A stretch of 64,000 nt of DNA from contig OY855908.1 in the NCBI GenBank assembly GCA_963693305.1, forward strand, positions 34,739,805-34,803,804, given 5' to 3'. The position numbers and the translations under genes are program-made. This stretch comes from Meandrina meandrites (Eukaryota > Cnidaria > Anthozoa > Scleractinia > Meandrinidae). Below the pieces are notes generated by a model. That model saw only the letters and a program-made list of their open reading frames with translations, made no database searches and was not told the DNA's origin. Of this stretch, positions 23,749 through 35,000 are shown one piece after another (positions within the stretch are counted from its first letter, which is position 1; each line of letters starts with the position of its first letter).

Positions 23749-24611
23749 GATAATAATAAGTTCTTTACGCAGACACTTGTCATGTCTGCGTTACGTTTTC
23801 TATAAATACTAGTTATTTTTTTCGTGCGGAAATTAACATTTTGGTCTTGCGTATCGTCTAGACAATAAGCAAAATAATAACTTCCGTTTCAGGGATTGAT
23901 TGATGATTATTGCCTTGAATTAATTTTAATTTTAGTCATATATGTTTGATTATCGTATTAGGTAGAAAGATTTGTCGATAAGAGAATGATCTCGAGTGGA
24001 AGGAAGCATGTATTCGGTTCCCACGAACACAAGGAACACGTTCAAGCCAAGTCAAAAAACTGTAGTCCAACGCGCCATTAAACCACTAGGCTACCGCGAC
24101 TCTCAGATGTAAATTGACCATCGTGTATCAACATCGGACCAAAAAGAAATCAATAGACTACATATACACTGTACTGTATACAGTTTGACAGAAACAGCCG
24201 AGATCACGTCATAACCCGAAACACGGGGAAAATTGCGGTAGTTCATTAACAAGAGGGGACTGAAGATGCCATTCAAAGAAATTTTTCTCCCCAAAAATGC
24301 GGAAATGGCGTGACTAGTCCTTCTTTAGCAAGCGACCCCAGGCGTTGTTTGGTAAGGTTGTTTGTCGTAATATTTGAGGTTTTTAATTGTAAGAAACAAT
24401 GCTTTAATTGTTTAGTTTCTGAAATGTTTAAATAAGCTAGCTCGAGAAAAAACCCGTTAATGTGAATTCATTATAACACGTACACTCACTGCTTCGATCA
24501 TACAAGTCTGAAGTCATTTTTACAACTGATCTTTTTAACAATCCAGTTACGCTGTCGAACTTATATTTCTCACAGAAGGTTTTGGAAGATTAATCTGGTC
24601 AAATTTCTGGC

Positions 24612-27600
24612 ATGGCTTTTCCATACTGGTTATCTTTATTGATCGTGGAATTCTCAGTATTGGTGTTGCGAAGTAATTCTCAAGGTGAATTAATTTTCTA
24701 TATAACTTAAAAAATGTGATTTATATAATCCTGAATATTGCGGTTATTCGATTTTTTAGGAGTATGTCCAAGCGGCTGGATTCACATGCAAGGTTCCTGC
24801 TACAAGTTCTCTACAAAGACCTTGAACTGGAATGCAGCAAAATCCGCCTGTGAAGCACTTGGGTCCAAGCTTGTCGTGATTAATTCACAAGCTGAACAAC
24901 AAGCAATTGCCGCAAAAGTAACACATACTTCATGGATTGGTTTGTACAGAAATCCTAAAGACAAGTCTCGCTGGCTGTGGGTTGACGGATCACGTCCAGC
25001 TTACACTTATTGGCATAGCGGAGAACCTAACAATTCAGGGGGCAATGAGGATTGTGGAGAATTGCATGATTTGGCATCTTCATGGAAATGGAACGACAGA
25101 ACGTGTTCGTCTCACTTTCCAAGTTTCATTTGCGAAACCAGAGGTGCGTAATTCGAGAGTCATGCGATATGAAATTTAATTTCGGTTTAAAGCTTGTGAT
25201 TCAAACCAAAAAAATCCGTTTAGATTTGAGAAATATAATTTATGGCGTTTTTAAACGACGCTTTGATTTTCTTTGCCTTAGATTTAATTTAACTCTTTGT
25301 ACCGTAATTTTTTCTGGTGCATGTACGGATCAATGTTCTTAGAGCTATAACTTCTTTTGAGGTAATTTTGTCGCTTTTTTCTCTCATTTGATTATATTCA
25401 GTCATGTGCCAGAAGCTGTCTCTTGGGACAGGCGTGAGTGTTTCTCCTTCCCATTGTCTCTCGTCCAATCAAAAGTATGGATCAGCTTGTTCTTTTTCTT
25501 GTGCCCGTGGACACCAGCTCAGCGGTCCTTCATCTATTCAGTGCGGACGAGGTGGAGCCTGGAGCGGACAAGTGAATACAGTCAGTTGCAAAGGTAGAAT
25601 TTGCTCGCCTAGTATTCTATTGCTATTTACACATTAGTGTCTTCCAGCTTATCTATTTCAAAGCTTACACTGAAGTCGTCACTGAAAAAATCTTCACTGA
25701 CATTTTCTATTCTTGGTTTTCACGTGACGTCATCAAAATTCTAAAATCCAGAATCGCAAGACCCCTGAGTTTTTATCCTTCACTGGCTATTAGATATACT
25801 TAATATATATATTGTTGAAGGTTTTTAGCTCCATAACAGCCGCCGTCTTTAAGATAGACCATTTTGAATTTCGGAATTTCACGCCACATGACATCAAGAT
25901 GGCCGCCAGAAGGCTGTCACGTATGCTTCAAAATAATGCCTTATCCTACGATTTTTAACAATCTGAACAGTTGAGGTTTTGTGAGAAGTGTTTATGTGAA
26001 TGCTTACTTGTTCATGAGAGTGATATAACTGCCTTTTATAGCAGAAGTGAATTCCAGATGTTTTCATTGATTTCCGGCCGCCATGTTGGTGCCCAGCTGC
26101 ATGGGCACCAACATGGCGTTTCCATACAGAGCTCTGTGAATTTGTGTGGAACATTTTGACGGATAACTCGAGTACATAATGCCGTATAAACCCGAGACTT
26201 GGACAAACAGAATATCTGGTAATTTTCTACAACCTGTAATATTCTTGAGTTTTTTCACGCAATAGTTTTGGATTTACTTTTTTGTGGCGTGACAGTGAAA
26301 ACCAGCAATAGAGTGATGCGAGTCTTGGATTCCAGTCATATTGTTACACCAGGAGTTGGGAATTGGCTTTCCTTTTCTTTATGAACACAAGAGAGTACTT
26401 CATACTCTCTTTATGAGCACCCATAAATGAACCCGTACAAATTCTTAACCGACTTCCTTAATTGAAGTCTTCGAGTGAGTTTCAAAAAATAATACTCAAA
26501 ACTCTTCAAATTGGCAAATTACACTAAACAACATGACGTCACGATAAAGAGACCATCAATTAGGCTTTTACACACGTTGCTCGGCAACTTTTTGGCAACT
26601 TTTGGCCTTTCGAGCAACTTTTGAGCAACTTTTGTTTTAGAGCATTTTTTCGGCAACTTATGGTCTTTCGAGCATTTTTTCGGCAACTTTTTTCAATCCG
26701 AGAAAAAATATCCTTTCTTAGTGACAAAAATCTCTTTTTTATGCATTTCCTCTCTAACAAAACGAATAAATATCCATGTTAACTCGATAGTCAGGCTCTA
26801 CTGACTACAATATTTTAATTTTTTAATTTTTTAATTTTTAATTTTTTAATTTTTTAATTTTTTGACTAAAATATCATCTCTGTAGGTATAGAAATGTCAG
26901 CGAGTTGAAAGGAATATATAAATAAGTAAATAACTCGTGCAAAGATTTACTTTCATCAGTAGTAGAAACTGATTTTTTGATTTGATAAAAAGCAACTTTT
27001 GAGCAACTTTTTCGTGAAATGAGCAACTTTTGGGCAACTTTTGCAAATTTTTGGGGCAACTTTTGAGAGATATCCGAGCAACTTGTGTAAAAGCCTACAA
27101 TCAATGACTGGCTAGTAACATATATTGTCGCTTTTCCCTGATTCGGTTGCTAAGCCTTGACAAAAGAAATGTTTTTCATGCCGATTTATTCCTGGCGTTT
27201 AATCCTGATGTACTATCTCGATCAATTTCAGCTGTAAAGTGTCCAGCTCTCAAGGTCGGCCGCCTTGTAAATACTACACCATATAGTTGCGTGACGTCAC
27301 AGATGAAAATCAACACGACATGCTCATTTTCATGCCCACAGGGATACCAGCTACAAGGTCCCTCTTATAAGCAGTGTGGAGCAAATGGTCAGTGGACGAA
27401 CAGCGCTAAGTCAGTTTCATGCACTGGTGGGTCAACTATTAAATATCGTGCTATATTTATATCTAGCTAATTACTCTTAATTGAAGAATAACACAGGCAA
27501 TTTTTCTTTTAGACATTGACGAGTGTGCCGTTTTAAAAGGAGGCTGCAGTCACAAGTGTGTTAATACTGCAGGAGGCTACAAATGTGAATGTCCAGACCC

Positions 27601-29687
27601 GGAATTAAGCTTATCATTGGATAACAAGACATGTCAAGGTAAGTATCGACTTATATTCTTAATGTTAAATATTCAATTTTAGTTTCGCACCCTAGAGATA
27701 TAATTCTTTTAAAAGAAATACATTACGCGGTGGAATAATGAATGGCTTAACTTCTAAAACTGGCTATTCTTTCACGCGTCTGTTCGCAATCCATGGTTTC
27801 TTAAGCGGTATCACAGAACAACGGGTATGAGCCTAACTTGACATTGTTACCTGGTTTGGGTTTACCATTCATTTAATTTGCCTCGGCTGTGTATATATCT
27901 TACTTTTTAAGTATTACATTTATATTTTTTAGCTCCAGGTGTTGATGTTCAGTGCAACAGAGACAATATGACCATCATCATTTCCAAGTCCCTCCTCCGT
28001 GGTATTGACCGTGAGCATCTTCGGCTCCTGGACACCACATGCAAAGCTGAAGAAACAAGCGCTCACTTCTCTCTAACAACTACGCTGACTGGCTGTAACA
28101 CAACACGCAGGCACACGCCTACAGCTATCGTTTACTCCAACACAGTCTTGGAAGTCCCTGTGGCCGCTGAGGATGTCGTGACTCGCGTGCGTGAAATAGA
28201 AATACAGTTCAGCTGTTTTTATTCCAAGTATGGCGTCGTATCGTCGGTTGGTTGGAAGCCAAGTAACAGAAAACTTGTGTTCAGTGGTGAAGGCAAAGGA
28301 AACTTTACACTCTCTCTGAACATGTTTCCTGACAAGCGATTCGTGAGTCCTTACACGAAGGATGATTTCCCTGTTGCTGTGGTGCTGCGCAAACTTCTGT
28401 TCTTTGAGGTATCAGTGACATCAGGAGACAAGCAGCTGTCAATCATAGCTGATCAATGTTATGCCACGCCCACTCAGGATCGTCAAAATTCCTTGAAGTA
28501 CGAGTTTATTAGAAAAGGGTATGTGAAGGATTTTTTGTCATTACACTAAATGAAGTGTTGTAGGTTTTGGACAATTCACCACAACCAGGAGTAAACAAAT
28601 ACCGGGGTGATAATTTATATTAATTAAAAGTTTTCTCGTGTTATGTTTTTTATGCAGTCAGAAGCTTTTCTAACATTTAAAGCACGTGCACAATGAATTG
28701 GGTGAAAACATTATGCAAAGAAATATCGGTGGTTTATTTTAACTTTTGCAGGCTGCTTTTCTTTCGTTAACTTGTAAACAAAAACTGCTTGAACTAAACT
28801 AATGGGTCCTTTAATTCAGTACAGCTAACGAGGCATGGTACAAAATCACACATTACAGGATAGAAATCTACGCGCTGGGACATCCAAAACCAGTTAAACT
28901 TGGCTTTTATTTGTTTTGATGTCCCAGCGCGTAACTTCAGTAAGACACTACCTCTCTGGAACCTATATTTTCGTTCGCCCGCTGTTAACACTACCTCTAT
29001 TGTTATTCAGGGCTAGGGGTATTGTTATTACCTGTTATGTATCCTCCTGCAAATTGTTTTTATGCACCATGCGACCGTTAGGTTTAAAGGGCTCATCCAT
29101 GGTGGTGTGGACGAGAATAAAACCCAAAGTGTTTCTATATTTTTCAGATGCCCAAACGACGTTACTGTCAAGTACCATTCTTCGCCTTCAGTCAGTGCAC
29201 AGCGGTTTAGCCTGGAAGCCTTCAAGTTCATTGCTGACCATCCATTTGTTTTTGTTCACTGTCACGTGATTGTATGCAACGCAACCGATCCAGACTCCCA
29301 GTGCGCAAAGAAATGTTCATCAAGTGGCCGAGGAAGACGTGCATTGAGTGGTCAAGTGACTGACGTATATTCTTTGGCTCAGGGCCCACTCCACCTGGCA
29401 CGCGAGACACGAGAGGGAAAGCGCGGGAATGACCTGGATAAAAGTGGTATGTAGACAGAACGTGTAAGGTCTATAAATTTATATATGGAAGTTGTAATTA
29501 ACATGTGCTGTCATCTTAATTTTTGTTACTTGCGTTATATATTCCTCTAGGATCCAGTCCTACCTTCCTGATGGCTCTGTTTGTGATGTGTGTTGCCTGC
29601 TTGGCGGGAACAGCGCTTATGATGTTCAAGAAATCACGTGACAAGCCTGCTGGGTATGCTGTGCTTGTCAGCAGTAACGAGGAGTGA
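24612..29687 (+). CDS. C-type lectin-sushi-sushi-EGF-ZP transmembrane protein (ZP gene B)
   Basis: Proposed exons: 24612-24684, 24760-25143, 25402-25593, 27232-27426, 27513-27638, 27933-28518, 29148-29446 and 29551-29687. They sum to 1,992 nt, which is 663 aa plus a stop with no phase clash. The first exon encodes [12 protein letters not shown] and following residues, a classic signal peptide. Residues ~25-152 are a C-type lectin domain with EPN at 25023-25031 (the mannose-type calcium/sugar motif) and WND at 25089-25097. Sushi domains follow at ~153-216 and ~217-281, EGF at ~282-323 (DIDECA...), ZP at ~324-600, RGRR at 29329-29340, one transmembrane helix and a short cytoplasmic tail. The predicted product is a cell-surface sugar-binding ZP receptor or matrix protein. 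From sushi 1 onward it is nearly the same as ZP gene A, so the two are tandem duplicates with different N-terminal domains. Confidence 0.88.
25715..26304. mobile_element. Possible TIR element in ZP gene B
   Basis: GGTTTTCACGTGACGTCA at 25715 is roughly inverted by GGCGTGACAGTGAAAACC ending 26304. Inside, 26079-26118 is a perfect 17-bp stem (CGCCATGTTGGTGCCCA) with a six-base loop. It lies in the intron between the two sushi exons. Confidence 0.4.
26563..27095. mobile_element. MITE with GGCTTTTACAC ends and GCAACTTTT repeats
   Basis: GGCTTTTACAC at 26563 and GTGTAAAAGCC ending 27095 form perfect 11-bp inverted termini flanked by TA. Both subterminal regions (26583-26692, 26991-27065) carry many GCAACTTTT units in the same orientation. 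An AT tract (26813-26870) lies between. It is located in the intron between the two sushi exons of ZP gene B. Confidence 0.7.
28870..28932. repeat. 63-nt hairpin in a ZP gene B intron
   Basis: ACGCGCTGGGACATC (28870-28884) is exactly complementary to 28918-28932, and AAAAC/GTTTT extends the stem past a bulge. It lies between the two ZP exons and has no visible counterpart in ZP gene A. Confidence 0.65.
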
Positions 29688-31165
29688 AAGCATGCGCAGT
29701 GACTGGACTGGACAGACTTGAGGGGAACTTGAGCTTGAGATATGCACTGAGCTGCTGAAAAATTATCAGCACAAAAAATATTTTCCTAAAAATCTCCATA
29801 CGTATCAACGTACAATAGTTAGTCAGCCCTGTTGGTAAAATACAGGCTTGAACTCAACAATCATCGAAAAATTAAGACAATGAAATTCAATACTTATACT
29901 CCGAAAAATCCATTAAAAATATGAGAACAAATATCAAATTTCAGTGTTGATTGATAGAACTGTTTCACTACTAGATACGGCTTGTTTGATATGCTCAAAA
30001 AAGATTCTGATTTTCAATCTGTTAAATAACTTACTTGAATAGCATATCTCCAGCTCCAATTTTCCCTCATAAGTATATGTTAAGTGGTCTCTAGACTAAC
30101 TGTGTGTAAGCGTTTTTAACAATTGTGGTGTTTTAGTTCAGTTTTAGAGGCCATTCACTAATCTATTTCTTACTGGATTTGTCAAAAAAGAGTTGATTTT
30201 ACTAAGGGCGCTTGCTTTTTATTATTACCCACATAGTCTCCACGAAAATCTAAAAGTTAGCAGATAAAGCATTTGGTGTTGCACAGTTAGAGGAACAGAC
30301 GGTTTCTTCAGTTCTTGTCAATGCTCTACCGTTGCAAATCCAGACGGGGGTTAAAACCCCGGGGTGGGGGGGGGGGGGGGGGTAACTCCCATATGGAAGG
30401 GACGGTGATGCTCGTTGGAAATTTTGAATTTAACCCCTAAGAGAGACCAATCTGGGTGTAGCAGAAGCTTATGCAGACCCCTAAAAGAGACTTTGTTTAC
30501 ATGAATCGCGTAAATATAACGAATCAAAATTCTTTCTTTTTTGTTATTTCTTCGCGTGCAACCCTAAACGAGACCTTGACGGCTAAAAATAACGACATTT
30601 TGCCCAGAACACCCTAAGCGAGACCAAAATCCGAAATTTACACCCCTAAGCGAGACGACGAGCATCCCCGTACCTTTCATATGGGAGTCCCCCTCCCGGG
30701 GTTAAAACTGAGAGAGAGAATTAAAAAGAACAGGAGAGGAGTTCGGGCAAATATGTATTGAAGTGGTCCACTACAACATTTTGCTGTATGGCTCTAACTA
30801 ACTAGTATTAAGGGTAACACCTATTCAACATCAGATGGTCCGTGAAGCTTTGCAAGAATACTTTACACTTAAAAGCGAAATCGTATTCTATTGTGCTCTA
30901 ACGGAAGCTGTTAAGTATATAACAACACTACGTTGACTGCGAAGTCTCAAGCCTCCTCCTTATTGAAGCAAAACGTTTTAAAGTTTTATGGAGTGCAAAA
31001 AAAAAAATCTAAGAGTAAAGCTATGTCTTTAAGTCTGAACACGTTGAGAACGAATGTTTTATGCTCACGGTTTAAATGAAATAATAATGAACATTAGTGG
31101 AAATGATCAGGTGGTATCGAGAGCTTGGTGCTGTTTAAAATGAAATCAATAAAATATTCAGTTGC
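29688..31165 (+). other. 3'UTR of ZP gene B
   Basis: This follows the TGA of ZP gene B up to a stretch with AATAAA at about 31148, matching the end of ZP gene A's 3'UTR. It is about twice as long, partly because a 345-bp MITE sits at 30357-30701. Confidence 0.5.
30357..30701. mobile_element. 345-bp MITE in the 3'UTR of ZP gene B
   Basis: Terminal repeats run CCCCGGG... to ...CCCGGGG with inner ACTCCCATATG and CATATGGGAGT. It is flanked by TTAAAA at 30351-30356 and 30702-30707. The body repeats CCCTAA(G/A)(C/A)GAGAC. A G-run of about 17 follows the left end. Confidence 0.75.
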
Positions 31166-32038
31166 ATTTCATGTAATGGAAAAACATTTGTGTAGCAGAT
31201 CGTGGAGTGTATTCCACTTGCTGATGGTCGGCAAAACACAATCCAAGTCAAAAAAGCCAGCCGCAATTTCAGAAAGAAACCGGTATAGAAAAACTCCGTC
31301 GAAAGCGCCTGAAGCGAAATAAAGCGCGTAAAAATTAGATGCGTAGAATGAGAAAACAAAAAAAAGCGTTCATTCATGAGGAGGATATCACAGGTGAGAA
31401 AAGAAATGCCTTAATACATTTCTGACGTTTTTTTAACGGCAAATATCTGCTTGTAAGCTTTCGATTAATGCTCTACATTTTCGTTATCCCTCAAACAGCC
31501 CTGCCGTGTTGCTGAATGTTGATTGCGCGAAGTATATTTTTTATTGCTAAGATTTCAGCTGTTGTGGGTATTTGGTGCTTAGCTAGAGTAATTCGAAATT
31601 TCTCCAGCTTCAAATTGACAACTGAAGGCATATAAACATCATACGATTGATCAGCACTTAGTCATATTTTAAGCTATATTGTGTGAAAGGCTAGCAAATA
31701 TTTCTGACTGAGTCTAATGAAAAAATGCTGGTTTCGCTGTACATATGCAGAGCTTTTATTCAACCTTTAAGTTTCTGTAGGGGTACGCTAGGCTTATATG
31801 TTAAACTAAATTAGTAGGGTATCAAGCTTTTAGGTAGAATTGTTATTCAGATAATCACTCATTTAAGCCCGTTATTTTGTGGATCGCATGCGACACGATG
31901 CAAGCGCAACGAGTAATCAGAACCCAGGCATCAAGATTGAGCGCGCGCGCGCATTTGGATTGGAAGCGATCATCATGGTAACATGACATCACAATGAAAG
32001 AAGAAAGGCTTTTCTGAAAGTTTTCGTGTTGTCTAAAC

Positions 32039-35000
32039 ATGGCTTCAATGCTCAAAAGTTTCCGCCAGAAAAAGTCCAAAGCCGACGAATTTCAGATTAC
32101 GACATCCGTGTCTTCACTGACCATTGAATGCGTGAAGGAAAAATGGTAAGTTACGAATTATCACTAACAAAAAATAAATAAATATTCTAACCTCTTTTTA
32201 CCAAGTTTTCATGAAGCCGTCCAGGAAATGTTATTGTAGGGCAGTAATTTTCATGTTTATCTGTTTTTTAATATTTTATCGATCGGCAAAAAGTAAAAAG
32301 ACCCGTTAGTAATTAAGAGATTTAATTCCTCTAGGAGTAATTTATGTCAGCAGCGAGTTGACTAGATACGAACATGCAAATCACACATGATTTTCAACCA
32401 AAATGTCGCATGCCAGCAAATTTTCGCAAGTAGCTCGTGCGTATTCTAAGCGCTCGGTAGCACAGCAGAAGTGCGACTCTGCAATGCCAGTAAGGTTTGC
32501 AAAAGCTAGTTGTCACTGTTTGTTTCTGTTATCTCGTTTTTCTCTCATTTTTCTATTTTTCTTTTGGCTGCCAAACAAAAGAAAATACTACAGGGAAGGG
32601 TCGGAGGGTTCTATGTTACCATCGTTACCACTCGTTACCAGGCTTAGCAGAAATCAAAATGCAAAATGGCCGACTCTATATTCCAAAATCAGAACCGTTG
32701 CAAGTTCTATCATCCTCCGTTTTAACCGTTTTCTAAATTTGCGTTAATTCACTAGGTATCCAAACAGCCTTTCAGTAGTTTGGGATAAATCAAACCCCAA
32801 ACATTCCAGTACAAAGGTACGTTTACCCTGTTTGTTTTCAACATTCCTACGTAAACTGCACATATCGTGTACTTCTGAAACTTGGATGTTCGTTGCGTTC
32901 ATTTTAGTATTTTTTTTCTTTCAGCCGGTTCGCTGGCAGCCTGGATTTAAGAATCCTTACCGCGGTATTCATGTCTGGCCAGAACCAGATCCACTGCAGG
33001 CCAAGTTAACTCTGTTCAAAGTAAGTCATAAGTACATAAAATCAATTCAAGAAGAAACATGCGTGAATTGACTTGCATTTTAGATTGCTTAGAATTAAAT
33101 GGTTTCTGTTGAGCCCAAAACAGCTGACAAGCTTCCTGTACGAGTTTTTGCAAAAGATTTATTGGCCTGAATGATCATCTTGGTTTGGGAATTTGTCTCT
33201 CGTACTTTGAGTTCGGTTTTTGCTCAATTACAGTTATTTTTATTGTTATTTACTTAGTATCAAATTATAAAGCTGAATGGAAGTGAACGAAAAATTAAGC
33301 GAATCTGTCCATTGTTATAATAAAGGCTTGAAAGGACCCACAAAAGCTTGTGGCTTCTGTAGTTAAAAAAAGTTAAGGCGGGGGTAAACGTGAATTTGAG
33401 TGAAATTTTAAGAGGGATAGAAGAAAGAAAATTATTTTTGAAACACCACCAGACAGTTGACCCCCACGCATGAGCACCCCAGGTTGTCAGGGGACTGTTT
33501 TGATGTCCATCTACTAAGTTTTAACCTCAAATTCTAATTTGAAAATCACATTAAATATTTTATATTTCTAATTTCTCCAAGTCTTACTAATCCTTTGAGA
33601 AAAAACTATCTCTTCCCAAACATCCCCAAAATCACCCAAAAATTTACAAAACACCGCTAAACATATAGCTTTATGAAATGAGCATGGAGGTTTTGGATTG
33701 CTAGAAATCGAAATGAGACATTTACATCAAACCCAAGTTAAGCATTGGAAAAACAGGCTTCAGGTGTACCCCCGCCTTTAATACAATCAACTTTCTTATA
33801 TGCTACTTCAAACATATTATTTTTGTATTTATAGAACTCTGAAAACGAGTTGCTGTGTTATCAAGACAGGCCATGGACAATACTGGTGCAGAATGTAGGT
33901 TGCTATATAATATTTTAATTTTTAAAAAATTTAGTCCACTTTGAGGCTATTAACATTATTTTTTTGGACTCTATTATGACCCACATTACCAGATGTAACC
34001 TTTGACTAAATGCCACATGATTTAAAACCACTATAACAGTGTTTGACGGGTATACATGCCTTAAAATAATACTTGCAGACTGCATATTGATAGCAGAGTT
34101 TCTTGGCTCTAACCTCCTCCTCAAAGTGCACCCTATCCCTACCTTTACAAGGTTCCGCAAGACACACATTCTTTATTTAACAGAATTAGAATTAGGCAAG
34201 GCTCTAATGCACCTGCCCAAACTCAAGTATAAGCAGCAACTTAAAAACACAACTAAGTAGTTCTGGCCAGTCCTTAAGCCTGAGATTCTTCTTAAAAAGA
34301 TCAGTGCACAATTTAGTTGACCAGGGCTTTTACCTCTTGTGAACTAAGCTGCCAGGTAATTTATTATTTCAATCTAACAGAATGGTTTCCTTTGGTTGAA
34401 ATCCCTAGGTTTCGGCCACTGGTCGTCGAAAGTTCATTGCAGCTGGTAATGTTGATCTTGCTGATTATATCAGTGAAGAACCAACAAAACATGACATAAC
34501 AGTAACTTTGAAACCAGTGACGAAAAACATTGTGTCAGGTTCGTTGGAGTTTACTCTCTCGTCTGTTCTGTTGGAGGATGGGCTTCCTCGGTAAGATTTT
34601 TGATTCACATGAATATTAAAAGTCACTTATTTCTGTCTTGAAAATTTGTGTAACACACATGGGATTGAACAGATCGAGAAGCAGCAGTTTATTGTTTGGT
34701 AGTGAGAGACAATTTAATGTCTCTTATTACCAAACAATAAACTGCTGCCTCACTTTATGTTGTACTAACAGTTATTGATAAGTTAGGGAACATTTTTATT
34801 GATCTGAGGAAGGGATGATAATCTTGGTTCTTCACTAACTTACTGGGCTTCCTCTGTGGGATTTTTGATTTACATGAGTTATTATTGCGGTTTTCAATAA
34901 CATGCGAACTCTGAAATTTAAACCTCAAACAACGGCTTAGGTTTTTCACTGCCAGTTTAGGTTTAGGTTTAGGTTTTTCACTGCCATCAATCATCTAGGT

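Noticed and set aside
26583..27065. CRISPR-like regularly repeated GCAACTTTT
   Set aside because: Units are short, irregularly spaced and inside a MITE with inverted ends in an animal intron.
34957..34975. Telomere-like TTTAGG units
   Set aside because: Only about three units, inside a TIR element; too short to mean an interstitial telomere.
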